Shown piece by piece: positions 35,489 through 46,902 of a stretch of DNA of 64,000 nt. The stretch lies in contig SCFE01000024.1 of the NCBI GenBank assembly GCA_004352715.1, forward strand, positions 380,216 through 444,215. Direction: 5' to 3'. The DNA is from Hofstenia miamia. Taxonomy: Eukaryota > Xenacoelomorpha > Acoela. A program made the position numbers and the translations under genes. A model generated the notes under the pieces. The model saw only the letters and a program-made list of their open reading frames with translations, had not been told where the DNA came from and made no database searches. Numbering within the stretch: position 1 is the first letter of the stretch; the number at the start of each line of letters is the position of its first letter.

Positions 35489-36849
35489 ACCTCTGTTCGA
35501 AAAGTCTGCGTGCATTGAAAAATAAAACAATTACAAAACTAAGTACACGTTTAGATAAATCTGTTACCACCATGATTTTGAGCAATTTTAACTCTAATAT
35601 CAGTTTGTTGAGCTACATATTTCATTATATCTCGTCGCCTCAAGTCATTCCAAGTTTGATTGACACAAGCATGCAATTCATCTCTATTTTGAGGATCTAG
35701 GAGTTCCACTCGATCAGCAATAACGCGAAATAAGCCAGCATCTAAAGGATTTAAATCAGGACTTTGAGGAGCTTGCATCAGTAGCTGTATAGTTGGGTGA
35801 CGTGCCATCACCTCTCTAATTGAGGCCACATTGTTATCTATCACATGAGGTCTGGCATTGTCCATCTGTAGTACCTCAATTCCATAGTTTTCACAGAGTG
35901 GTAATATCTCGTTGTCCAGTAAGCGAGTAAAAAATTGTCCATCACAAGTGAGATCACGCCAGTATACATCCCCCCGATGGTGATATCGACTGTTTCTTTG
36001 ATATCTCCGCATCTCTCCAACTGGCCATAGCCCAACCTTTCCATCATCTGCTGCAGCACTGATTACAGCAACAAACATAAGCTTAGGTTTATGTGCTGGT
36101 CGATGCTCGAATTCGACTGGAGAGTTACTTCTTCTGTAGATGTGTTTCTTCTCCCTGTAGCATTCCCACCATTTCTCGTCTAAAAATGCAGTTCGTCTTG
36201 AAGGTCTTGGATTAGCAGCAACAAATTCAAGCCTTTTGCGTATATTTTCAGCTGACAGAATAGGCCTTGCTACTTTCTTACATATTCTCATTTTTAGCTT
36301 TGATCGCATTTCATTGGCCGTAGATGGAGCACAATTCAACTGTCTTGCTAGTCTGCGACAAGTGCTATTTCTGCGTCTATTAGTGCGAATCAAACGTACC
36401 ATCTGATTTTGCAATTCTTGGTTCTGTACCTTGCTTGGTCTTCCTTGTCTTGATTTGGATCTTAAAGTATTCGTTGCTTGGAATTTTTTAAAAAGGGCAG
36501 CAGGATAATTTCGGCCAATTTGATATTCTTGACATAGATCAACAACGCTTTCGTCAGAATTATGATTTTTAATTTTAAGATATCGCAATAGAATTTGTCT
36601 GCGCTCGTTTTCACTCAACTCAATATTTCGATTAACGCGTGGCATAATTTCGTGCAAATTATTTTAACAGAGAGAGAGAACTTAGTTTAATGTAAACAAA
36701 CAATCAATCACAAATTGCATTCAATCTCATTGGCGCAGACAACTAAACAACAGACACGATGAGTAACACAGAGACAATTACATTCTCACAATTAGATATT
36801 GCCACGCTATAATTTAAATAGAATGCACGCAGACTTTTCGAACAGAGGT
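35489..36849 (-). mobile_element. Complete mariner-type (DD39D) transposon
   Basis: The 1361-bp element is flanked by TA on both sides (35487-35488 and 36850-36851). It has perfect 28-bp terminal inverted repeats, starting ACCTCTGTTCGAAAAGTCTG at the left and mirrored at the right. It carries one intact transposase gene with short flanks (about 60 bases on the 3' side and 190 on the 5' side). It sits inside the LINE at 33.9-38.4 kb and splits it between endonuclease and RT, so it is younger than that LINE. Intact repeats and open frame make it potentially autonomous. Confidence 0.92.
35551..36657 (-). CDS. DD39D mariner-like transposase, intact, 368 aa
   Basis: The gene encodes a cut-and-paste DNA transposase of the IS630-Tc1-mariner superfamily. 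Two helix-turn-helix-like regions (about residues 15-70 and 80-125, including RRLARQLNCAPSTANEM) would bind the 28-bp terminal repeats. The catalytic acids are Asp160 (TAFLDEKWW), Asp266 (VLQMDNARPH) and Asp306 (SPDLNPLDAGLFRVI), with 39 residues between the last two, hence DD39D. That spacing, with GKVGLWP and the N-x-LD-x-GxFRxI ending, is what plant mariner-like (Soymar/Vulmar, Stowaway-related) transposases show; ordinary animal mariners are DD34D and Tc1 is DD34E. A second in-frame Met at residue 5 (MPRVNRNIELSE) may be the real start. There are no internal stops or frameshifts. Confidence 0.92.
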   Translation of the reverse strand: MHEIMPRVNRNIELSENERRQILLRYLKIKNHNSDESVVDLCQEYQIGRNYPAALFKKFQATNTLRSKSRQGRPSKVQNQELQNQMVRLIRTNRRRNSTCRRLARQLNCAPSTANEMRSKLKMRICKKVARPILSAENIRKRLEFVAANPRPSRRTAFLDEKWWECYREKKHIYRRSNSPVEFEHRPAHKPKLMFVAVISAAADDGKVGLWPVGEMRRYQRNSRYHHRGDVYWRDLTCDGQFFTRLLDNEILPLCENYGIEVLQMDNARPHVIDNNVASIREVMARHPTIQLLMQAPQSPDLNPLDAGLFRVIADRVELLDPQNRDELHACVNQTWNDLRRRDIMKYVAQQTDIRVKIAQNHGGNRFI

Positions 36850-38671
36850 TATATTGTTAGCGATGATACCAAGATGATCAGAAGGGATAGTAAGCGTGAC
36901 TGTGGCAACATCAGAGATAACATTAGGATTGCTGACAAAAACATGATCAAGGGAAGCGCGTCCACGTTGAAGAAAATTCGTTATCTGAGTCAAGTGGGAA
37001 GTATTGGTGATTAGCTCAACATTGAAGTGGTTTAAAACACCAGAAAGAACAAAAGTAGCATGCGGTCAGGAGCAAAGAATGTCATCAACAGTGTTAATAA
37101 TATGCTGTCATTCACAGCGTCGGGAGGATAATACAAGGTAACAAATATGAAAAAGCGAGACTTGATGTGGACTCGAAGCCAGAGGATTTCGAACAGGTGT
37201 GAGTTAACAGGACAAATAACTTCAGCAGGAAATGATGAGAAAGATACATTGCAACTCCGCCCCCAACGCGCTTATTAGAAGAGGCTTCGCAGCGATCCTT
37301 GTGGTAGACATAATTAGTGATAGAATCACAACTGTTGTCAACTTCATCCGAAAGCCAAGTCTCCGTCACAGCACAAATATTGATATTCAGGGAACGAAGG
37401 TCAGTCTTAAGTTGGACAGTAGCAAAAGGTTTCTTGAAAGAGGGCATTAATTAACATAAAATGAAGAGAAGGCTTAGATAGTCAACCCCTGTGTGATTGG
37501 TACTTCTATATCGTCAACATACAGTTTTAGGTTGCAAATTTTGATGTTTCTTCCGGATTGTTCATCCTTGAGTAAATCGTATTTTCTAGCAAACAGTTTC
37601 CATTCCAATGATGCTTCCTCCGTTTGTAATTGGCGGCTTATATAGATCTTTTCCCCATATGATTTCAAATGACCAGCCTAAGAAAGGACGATCTTGGATT
37701 GGAGGGGTCTGGCAAACTTAACAATTAAAGAACGGTGTCTGGTCGTATCATGATCAGTTCTATGATTGCCAATTCTATAGAAGTTAACAATTTGTACATA
37801 AATTATCAATGCCATATGTTTCAAAACGGAGTCAATTTGCTTCTTTTCAGCTTCTAAACGGCTTGCCACAAAGTTACCATTTATCTAGTAATTTTTCTTG
37901 ATTCTGATACCACATGCGACATCCGGATCAGATGAGAAATATTGGTTAGTTTAGAACGCCTACTGCAAGACACAGAAGTGAATCCTTCATTCCCAACAAC
38001 AGGTTCGTCAGAGATAGCAACGACCTTGTCGGTAATGATACTCTTATTGCTAGAATTCAATGCCTTTCAGATCAGTGGAAATAGATGACAAAACAGTGTA
38101 TTACTGACACTTCCAGAGTCGATAATGTGTCGTCGACTGATTCATGAATATTCGAAGCGTTTGCTTTTAAGACGTGAACAATAGCTACTGGTAAAGTATC
38201 TTTGATAGTATCATAAATAATTTTCTGGGTCGATTCATTTGAAATCTTTTTCCGAACACATGTTTTACACCGATATATTAGACACTTGGCTGTTGGCAGA
38301 TGCGGCATGACTTCGGCAATGTAGACCAGAACAATCGTTGTGAAGCCAAGCGTCGCAGGTATCGCATTGTATCCACTCCGTTCCCTTTTTACAGTCGGCA
38401 CAGACATCCTCCGTCGAAGTGTTTAATAAACAGGCTACGAATTTGGTCTACTATGCAAATAATAGGTCTATTGATATAATTATAATGCATTTCTAATCGT
38501 CTTACCTTATATTAGCATTGACTATCACCGCAGGCACCCTATTTTCTACCTTCTAGCTCCCCATACTTAAATTACTAATATTTACACGAGCTTATTACAG
38601 TAGAATTTATTTTAATCTAATACTTTTCCAGCAATTTGCGTTCCGAAAAATAAAACGTGACAGTAGTTTAT

Positions 38672-38757
38672 TAATAAGGGTAAATCTAAAATACGAAAGG
38701 TAAATTTGTAAACAAAAATACGAAAGGGAGATGTGACATGTTAGAAATAAGCATGTC
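38672..38757. repeat. Inverted-repeat arm, partner at about 45428-45512
   Basis: Positions 38672-38757 (GGTAAATCTAAAATACGAAA, later GGGAGATGTGACATGTTAGA) reappear in reverse complement at about 45428-45512 with over 80 percent agreement by eye. Short cousins of the core AAATACRAAAGGGAG occur at about 40632, 40755, 40895 (inverted) and 40927. The arms may be the ends of a 6.8-kb element into which a LINE and smaller elements inserted, or two separate copies of a repeat. Confidence 0.6.
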
Positions 38758-39143
38758 AATATATAATTTAGGCATCACTTAATTTGTTCCAACGTAAAAT
38801 GTTCCAAAATGTCCCTTTAATTCACATTTATAGACATTTAATATAAAGGCAAAATTAACCAATGTGGTAAATTGGATATTGAATTGAAGATTCTGAGAAT
38901 GGGATTAATTTAGCATTAAATTGCACGTTGATAATAAATTTGTTAGACCTTTCGTGAACCATTGTGTTATTGTTGTTTAGTAATTATACTGTTTGTGGTA
39001 ATAAACTTGAAATAGATCGTAACTTAAATAGCATCTACGTTAACTTCCATTATTGATAAATAGTCTTTTAGTAGCAGTTACGGTTTATTGTATTGTCAAT
39101 ATTCAATTTGAATTTCAATTTTATTATTTATTTATTTACTTGA

Positions 39144-39212
39144 AGATTCGTAGTGTAAATAACACAGCCATACTTATATATGGAAATAGTAGGTCAGACT
39201 CCTACCGAATCT
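39144..39212 (+). ncRNA. tRNA-like cloverleaf (probable pseudogene or SINE part)
   Basis: Acceptor arms AGATTCG and CGAATCT pair over 7 bp. A T-arm GTAGG-TCAGACT-CCTAC pairs over 5 bp with a 7-base loop. A D-like arm (GTGT...ACAC) and an anticodon-like arm (CCATA...TATGG, 6-base loop) lie between. The T-loop lacks the usual TTCRA start, so function as tRNA is unlikely. It aligns with the cloverleaf at 50188-50254. Confidence 0.45.
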
Positions 39213-39919
39213 CCGTAAACATTAAATGATTCAGATTTTACAAACACTGTAAATATTTTTTTAGTTACTGTTTGTTTGCATTACATGTAAGAAAAATTTT
39301 TTTAAATTCATATTAACAAGTATAACGAAATAATGTTATAGACAATATTGGTTTACTAGCACCATTTTCGTGTTTTTCAATATTTATCCAATAATTTTTA
39401 ACCACAAATCTAGCTTATTAAATATTTCGAAGACCGCAAACTGTTGTATGATATTAATATTAGTTTGCGTTCTACATGCTATTATATCAATAAAATGTCA
39501 ATTAACAGAAAATTTACCTTTTAATGTTGAAATACAATTAAGTCCGAGCATATGTCAATGAAAAACCATATAAGGTTCTTCAAGGATTGCTGCCATCAGC
39601 TTGCAATCAATTACGATACTCTACAAGACATAATTTAAGTAGTAGTATTCATTCATACACCGTAAATTTGAATTCGATTCCATAATAAAACAATTAGAAA
39701 TTAAAATGAATAACTATGAAATGTAGCTTTTCAGTGCATTATATATTAAATTTCTTTGATTGCTTGTTATTTTCGATTGCTAACATTGTAAATCTAAATC
39801 AGCTAACAGAGAACTTTCGTTAAATTAGCAGTAGCACCTCTCAAATCGATTTTTCTCGATCTAAATTGCAAAACCAATTTTCTCAGAAACGTCAATATCT
39901 AATTTATAACCATTTTTAA

Positions 39920-40336
39920 GGTTGGTACTTGAAAGGAATACTGAATATCTCAAAACGAATACCAAAAATCTCAAAACAGATACTGAGAAAATGTAACTAC
40001 GGAAACCTTTGTTAGCTTTCAACCAATAGCAATTGCTATGAAATCATATGTTTATGGCATTTAGACACAGAATTAAAAATTGTAATTTTTGGGGGTTGTA
40101 TTTGCAGCTTGGTATTCAAATATAAGGCAAATTTCAATTGGATTTCAAAAAATTTTAAGTAAACATGAATACAGTAATTAATTGCCTATTAAAAATAAAA
40201 ACATTTACAATAATATTATGATTGTCTCTTTAAACTATGTCCCATATACATCTGTTATAAACTATATATTCAGTATCCGTTTTGAGATATTCAGTATTCG
40301 TTTTGAGAAATTTGGTATTCGTTTCAAGTACCAACC
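39920..40336. mobile_element. GGTTGG element 1 (MULE-type MITE) with 9-bp target duplication
   Basis: Inverted ends of about 65 bp begin GGTTGGTACTTGAAA. The interior of each arm repeats ATCTCAAAACGAATAC-like units. CATTTTTAA stands directly on both sides (39911-39919 and 40337-40345), a perfect 9-bp target duplication as made by Mutator-like elements. At 417 bp and without an open frame, it is non-autonomous. It lies inside the older element 38782-40418. Confidence 0.88.
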
Positions 40337-40419
40337 CATTTTTAATTTTGCATTATTATGAAATGTCCACAAATTTACGTTAAAGGGACAAATTGGAACA
40401 TTTTACGTTGGCACAAATT

Positions 40420-41590
40420 ATAGCACACCATAATTTCATCTGAACTGTCAATGTCAACTAACTACCTTACTAGCAATTATTGAAGTGTCAAGTTATGTGT
40501 CAGTTTTATTTAATATTAACCATTTTAATCATCTATAACTTATTAATTATGCATTTGATTTTATTTTCTATTAATTTTATTGTTTTTATGAAGATTAGTT
40601 GTTTTTCATTAATATATATAGTATGCTAATAAAATACAAAAGGGGGCGATTTTTCCATTTTTGCTTTGCATGTTATTTTTTTGGAAATTCTACTTTTTCC
40701 GCTAACTAGCCTATCATATTTCTTGACAGTTCTAAGTTTCATCTTAGTAATTTCTAAAATATGAAAGGGAGCTAATTCTTTGCAAATATGCTGAATTTTC
40801 GAATTATTTAATGATAATTATTTAATTTATTGCATTTGTCATCGTTTTCTTTAATATTTATTGAGATTTTGTTGTATTTTTAATCGTTTTTCTAGTTTTT
40901 ATCTCCCTTTTGTTATTTGCTAAATTACTAAAATACAAAAGGGAGCTAATTTATGGCAATTTCAATGAATTCTTCAAATATTTAAAAATTGTAATGATGA
41001 TGTATAATTATCTAAACACTTACAAAAAAATAAAGATAAATACACTTTACAATGCTAAAAATCCACAGATTATTTGTGCATTAACTTGTTGTTATTTTTA
41101 TTTATTATTTTTATTTTTTTTCTAATTTATTGTTACTATGTTTAGAAAGGATAATTTTTGAGCAGTAGTGGTGCTCATTTGTATTACCCATGACATTTAA
41201 TTTATTATTTAAATATTAAATCAATTAGATTAGTATTTCATTGTATTCCTTTAGTTTTTATATTGTTCAAGAACCTAGTACATTCATTTTAAGATATTTT
41301 ATCTATATTAAAACTAATTAATGAACTAGAATTTATATAATTCCATATTTTACTTCCCCTAACTTGAAGAGATTATCTTTGTAGCATAGAGTTATGCTGT
41401 TTTATTGAATTTTGGTTTTATACTTTAGCCCTAGTATTATATGTGTGATTAATTTCATTTAAATAGTTAAGCTCCATCAGGTATTCTTTTCTTTGTATAT
41501 ATATTATGTGCTTTAGTAGTTCAAATATGTATAAATCATATATATTGAGTATATCATTATCCAAAAACAACTGTTTTGTCAAATTTTTAA
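40420..41590. other. Unassigned AT-rich sequence with AAAGGGAG motifs
   Basis: Contains three near-copies of CTAAAATACAAAAGGGAGCT (near 40630, 40752, 40924) and one inverted (near 40895), related to the arms at 38672 and 45428. No coding region is seen. Confidence 0.55.
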
Positions 41591-44100
41591 AATTAATTAT
41601 TCTTATTATCTTTTTTGAATTTTGAAAATAGGCAGTAATGTGTTATAAGTAGTACCACCATATATCAATACTCCATATTGAATTATAGGTAAAATGTAAG
41701 TATTGTAATAGTTTAATGTTACATGTTTTCGCACAAAATGTCTCAATTTCATTAACATATCACATAATTTAGATAGTTTCTTACACAATTCAAAAGTATG
41801 ATTAGCAAACATCAAATTCTTGTCTACTATAATTCCTAAATATTTGTAGGATTTACAAATTTTTAATTCATATATAACCAGATACCTCAAGCCTCTGCAA
41901 TCCCTTGGTCTCCTCAAAGAAATTTAGTTGCATTGTTTTTTCACAATTTAATGAAAATTTGTTATAGCAAAGCCAATCCTGTGGTGTATCTAAATTCAGC
42001 TGTAAATTGTTAAAAATGTTTGCTTATCATATGAAGCAGAATGGAGATTTGTATCATCAGCAAAAAGAGTAGATGATACATTTAAATGACTTGGTAAGTC
42101 ATTAATATATAATAAATCGAAAATAGTCCTAAAATCAATCCTTGAGGCACACCATATTTTATCTCTTTCAAGTAAGATTTATTAGAGTCATCACATACAT
42201 ATAGATGATGCTGATTAAGATAACTTTCAAATAGTTTGAATATATGGCCTCTTACACCAAAGTTATTTAGCTTATATAATAATAATTTATGGTTAATAGT
42301 GACAAATGCTTTTTTTAAGTCAAAAATAGTTTTTGATCTTTTAAATTTCTTACAGTTTACACAAATTTCATTAATGCTAAGGTGGTATTGTAATTTTTTC
42401 TAAATCCAAATTGATTAGAATTGAATAATTTATGTTTGTTTACATAACTAACTAATCTATTGTATATAAGTCTTTCAAATATTTTGCTAAAAACAGATAA
42501 TAATGAAATTGGACTATAATTTAAAGGTTTCCATATATTATAAATTTTATTAGTATAATATTTTCATTTAATGTTTCATACTCTAGATACCATTTTATTT
42601 CTATAATGCAAAAAACTGTTAAAGTTTTTTGTAGATTTATTTTGCTTAAATTTCCTATAAGCTAAATTTTGTTTTGTTACTAAATTTTTTACTGAATTAT
42701 TTATGAAGTTTATAGAATAATCGTTTTTGAATTTAACAATCTTAAATTTTTTGATTGTTTCTTGTAATATATCAAGGAATTTAGAATATATCTTATTAGC
42801 ATTTGAAAAAGTGGTTATGTATATATCTTTAAATCACTGCATTAAAAGTAACATACAATGCAATAGATTTTCATTAGAAAACAGGAATGAATAATATGAA
42901 ATCAATGTCTTTTTATTGCATTTATAATCAGTTTTGTATGTTATAGTATAGGAATATTATCAGTAAAGATATTGTTAAGTAAATCAACAGAGACAATGTT
43001 GTCCATTTTAAAATTTGTAATTATATGATCTAAACACAAGCCATTGTTATTGTGTGGATGAGTTATATCATTTTAAAGAAGTTTACAGTTATTTGCAGAT
43101 ATACATTGAAAATATGAATCTTTAATGGGTGTTGCTATTAGAGTATCAATGTTAAAATCTCCCATAATAATACATGGAGATCTTGTTTTGTTGCAATAAT
43201 CAAGAAAATTTTCAAAGTTTGAAATGAAATTGTACTTTTCATTGTTTGGCGGATTGTATATGACACATATATTTTTTAACCTAGGTTTTGAAATTAAAAG
43301 ATGGACATTTTCAATATGATAAAATCCTAAGTTGTCATTTTCTTTAATCCATGTCTCAGTTAGACATAAAGCTGAAAGATTAGAGTTAGTACTGATAAAA
43401 GCTTCTACAGATTCAAAATTCTTATTTAATAAACTTACATTTATGTGACATATTTTTAAATTTGATTTTTGAAATAATTTATTATTTATTTTGCAAGTTT
43501 TAGTTTTAAAATTTTGTTTAGAGCTATTTATGTATTCATTATTTAAAAAAACTGGGGATATAAACAATACAGATCCTCTAAACTGTAGTTCTTTCTGTGA
43601 TCATTGGAATCTATGACACAGATCTTCTCTTCATTAGTCCCCACTTATTTGATCACCTCCATCTTTCTCAACTGTGATGTAATTCTAAACCTTAAAATGG
43701 TACCATCATTGTTAAAAAACACTTCCTATTCTGATTTCTGCTTATTTCTCATCAAATCATGTTTCACTTCTCTCCTTACAAATTTTGCTATGATAGTAGG
43801 GCAATTACCATTCCTAGTTGGCAATCTATGACAAACTGAGATGTCCTCTACATTGATCTTCATACATTTACTTACTGCATCTCTTACCACTTTATAGATG
43901 TCCTCACCTTGTCTAAATGGAATCCCAGAAATTCTCACATTATCTCTACAGCCATACTGTTCAAGCTTCTCTACTCCAAAATCAAATTTAACATTGTCTT
44001 TTTGATTTAGTTTTTCTTCAAGCATTTGCACCTTCTCAGCAGCACAGAATCCACAAAAAAATTCCCTGTCAAAAAAATTCCTCAAAACTCATTTGGGAAC
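41590..44100 (-). mobile_element. LINE with ORF1, endonuclease and reverse transcriptase, decayed
   Basis: On the minus strand, 44085-43726 encodes an ORF1 protein with coiled coil and an RNA-binding segment (YGCRDNVRISGIPFRQGED, SVCHRLPTRNGNCPTIIAKF). 43567-43073 encodes the apurinic endonuclease N-terminal part (LKICHINVSLLNKNFESVEA, ALCLTETWIKENDN, IIMGDFNID). RT is readable in pieces at 42540-42360 (NYSPISLLSVFSKIFERLIY, FNSNQFGFRKN), and the tail at 41917-41606 has YKYLGIIVDKNLMF and LPIIQYGVLIYGG. Motif C is lost among stops. The full domain order with many frame breaks indicates an old, nearly full-length copy. Confidence 0.8.
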
Positions 44101-45427
44101 CCAAATCGTTACCCAGGAAGGACATTCCTTGGAAGTACATTCTACTTCATGGTGACTTCCTTCTTTTGGTTTCACAACATTACTAAATCTAATTAAACTG
44201 TATCATAAACAGGCAAACTTTGAATAATCATGTGAAATATGATAAATTAGTAAAGAAAAAATGAAAAAATGGGTTTAATTTCCAAAAAATAAAATATACA
44301 AAGTAAAAATGAATAAACCACTCCTTTTCATATTTTATAAGGCTCCAATATATTAATTAACAAAATACAGCAAATTTTTGTAAAAAAACAATTTAATAGA
44401 AAATGCATAATGAATAAATTTTAAGGGACTAAAATAGTTAATATTAAACATAACTGATAAATAACTTTACATTTGAATAATTCTAGATATTAATAGTCAA
44501 AATATTGTAGAATCACAGGGGAGCTCTGGCTACTCTAGCAGTACTGTGTAACTCAAGAGTTTAGATCAAAGGTTGCAAAGTCTACCATAGCAGAGAGTGA
44601 CCTGCATTCCAACAGAACAGTTATGTTGGTGGTTGACTGATTTTCTAACAAACACAGAAATTCCATTTCAGAAAGAACTCCAGCAGTGACCAACTCACAT
44701 GGAATCATGCCAAAGCCAAATCCTTGAAGCTAGTTGTGTGTCTCAAATAGTAATTTCTAGCTCAATAAACAATTTATCTCAGTTCTCTTATCTTGGCTCA
44801 TGTAAATAATTGCTGTGCAATCACGTTCACCAATGGCATAGTATATTTGCAAGGTGTTAATTTAAGTGCATGTACAAACAGATCAAATAAAAGATGTTAT
44901 TCCCTACATGTAACTGTAACCTAAAGCAGCCACAATTCGGACTGTCACTGCTAAGGAGCTATTATTTGTTGCCCTAGACCCAGTGCAGTTTCCTCCCAAA
45001 TTGTCACTGGATCTTACACAATATTTATCATTAACAAAACCTTTGATCAACAAAATCTAAAAGGGGTTAGTAAATAAATAATTGCAAAGATCAAACACAG
45101 TAGAAGGAAGCTGAATTTATTGTGTGCTTCACTACATTGACTCAGATATTCATTACAAAAATCTGCAACTTATTATCTGACTTGTTTACACTTTCAAAGC
45201 ACAGTTTCCCTCGCAAAGTTAAATGAGCAATCAAATGTAATTTAAATCAAGGGGACAAAAACTGACATATTGAATTAACTACACTCAAAATTCCAAAATT
45301 GATTAAAAGAAAATGATACAAATAAGGTAGCAGTGAATCAAAAGAATCAAAATGTCAAAAAGACATAACACTATTCCAGAGTGCCAAAAATAATAAAAAT
45401 ATGGCCCCAATTGACTCTACAATATAA

Positions 45428-45512
45428 TGATGACATGCTCATTTCTAACATGTCAAATCTCCCTTTTGTATTATTACTTACAAATTTTCCTTTCTTATTT
45501 TAGACCCACTGA
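45428..45512. repeat. Inverted-repeat arm, partner of 38672-38757
   Basis: In reverse complement it reads GGGTCTAAAATAAGAAAGGA, then AATACAAAAGGGAGATTTGA and CATGTTAGAAATGAGCATGT, matching the arm at 38672-38757. Confidence 0.6.
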
Positions 45513-45628
45513 ATAAAATAGTGTTACCAATCATGACTAAATTGGGAGTTGAAAACCTCACCATAATAATTACAGTTTGGACACTGTTTCATAGCCAATA
45601 CAATGGTTTACATAAAAAATCTCTAAAG

Positions 45629-45840
45629 CAGGGTTTTTGAGTCTAGTTCAAATTACTCAGTCCAAGTTTAAGTTTTTGCATTTCTAGTTCAATCAAGTTT
45701 TTGTAATTTCATGTTTTTTAAAGTAAGAAATACTTATTTTACAATAATTCCAAGCTTCATATGTGATTGATAAAGAAACTTAGATTTAAAATAATTTAAT
45801 TTAACTTTATTTTTAAGAGAATTTTCTTTTGAGTTTTATT
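45629..45840. repeat. Left arm of CAGGGTTTT inverted repeat
   Basis: Starts CAGGGTTTTTGAGTCTAGTT and matches, in reverse complement, 48960-49199 over about 210 bp including ATTTATTTTACAATAATTC-type sequence. CAGGG ends are common in hAT elements, but the neighbouring 8 bases do not match, so no target duplication is visible. The arms enclose the MULE remnant. Confidence 0.6.
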
Positions 45841-46902
45841 GTAGAATTGGTGGCTGGGGACTATTCCAGCAGCACTATGGAACTAATTGTCACAGCAGAA
45901 GGTTGCAAAAGTTAACTTAATAGAGCAGCCACAATTCTAAGGATAGAATAATTGATCTATCATCAGTAATTCATTCACATAACTTGTAACTGTTTAGAGA
46001 GAAACCATCCAGGATGACCAATTCATAAGGCTTCCAGCCAAAGTGCTACCTGAGGGTAAAGTAGTTCATTACTTGAGCATGTGGTGCTATCCTATTTTTC
46101 TCATAATTTATTATCTAGTTCAATACAAATATAACAATCTCAATGTAGTTCTTATCTCTCAGCTCACTATTTAATAGCATGTAATTACTGTGCATTCACA
46201 TTAACCCTCAGTATAATATCATCACAGTGTAATCATGTTGAAATCAAATGAAGGATTTATTTGGTCTATGCATAACTGTAGCCTAATTTGGTCCACAATA
46301 TGGGCTGCTAACTGCCTAAAAGCTATGCATTGAATCAGTTCACAGTTAGAGTAACTCGCAAATTTTTGCCTTAACTTACACAATCATTATCAATAAATCA
46401 ACTGAGCAAAGAAAAAATATAAATGTGTGAGAGAGTTGAACACAGTTTAGGTAAGGTAAACTCTATTGCACTTTGCTACAATGTTGTCCTTATTTATACA
46501 TAGTTTCAAAATAATTACCTGTCTTTGTTTAGAACTAAAAAATCATACAATCATGTTTCCCTCACAAATTCAATTGAGCAAAAAAAACACATAGCACACT
46601 ATTGAAGGGACATAAATATAGCATCGTAAACTAAGCTAGAAATAAGTGAACTGACGTCAAAGTGACGTAATTAACACAAATTATATAATAAGAAATAAAT
46701 CAAAAATAAATAAGATTTGCAAAAAGTCCCTGAGTGACTCTACATTATTGATTTCTTTTCCAAATTCATATTGAGTTTATGAACTCATTTGAGTTTAAGT
46801 TTTCAATATTCTGAATGCTGCAAAATCCTAGTCTAAAGCTAAAAACGTATAATTGTGGAAAATACCTATAGAATGGTGTCAAGGAAAGTGATTAAAAGTG
46901 AA

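Larger units (their letters stand above)
33860..38410 (-). mobile_element. CR1-like LINE with PHD-finger ORF1, split by a mariner element
   Basis: Reading the minus strand: near 38410 a PHD-type zinc finger (CADCKKGTEWIQCDTC, WLHNDCSGLH, and after a frameshift YRCKTC) begins ORF1. A worn ORF1 body follows to about 37480. An apurinic-type endonuclease block follows at 37447-36850 (NINICAVTETWLSD, RVGGGVAMYLS), interrupted by a transposon at 36849-35489. Then come the linker and RT: AMDMSKAFDTISHVSII (34626-34213), GVPQGTVSGPFMYNAATND, AFADDSN (motif C with FADD). The C-terminal part (34496-33879) includes FDGKFSFHSYIHKSVN and YGISVWGG. Frameshifts split the proteins, so the element is inactive, though the RT motifs are little worn. 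PHD fingers in ORF1 are known in CR1-group LINEs. Confidence 0.8.
38782..40418. mobile_element. Non-autonomous element with about 40-bp inverted ends
   Basis: Left end ATTTGTTCCAACGTAAAATG (continuing TTCCAAAATGTCCCTTTAA) and right end ATTTGTGCCAACGTAAAATG in reverse complement match over about 40 bp and more weakly for 40 more. Both ends are bordered by TA (38780-38781, 40419-40420), which fits a Tc1/mariner- or pogo-type non-autonomous element. No transposase is seen inside. A GGTTGG element is nested near its right end and a tRNA-like sequence lies at 39144-39212. Confidence 0.7.
44500..46745. repeat. Two diverged direct copies of a ~0.9-kb repeat
   Basis: 44500-45430 and 45840-46745 align in the same orientation in patches: AGCAGTACTGTG...AAGGTTGCAAAG versus AGCAGCACTATG...AAGGTTGCAAAA, CTCTTATCTTGGCTCA versus CTTATCTCTCAGCTCA, and TTGACTCTACAATATAATG versus GTGACTCTACATTATTG. 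They lie just upstream (in LINE orientation) of the LINE at 41.6-44.1 kb, so the first could be its 5' region. Homology was judged by eye. Confidence 0.5.
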
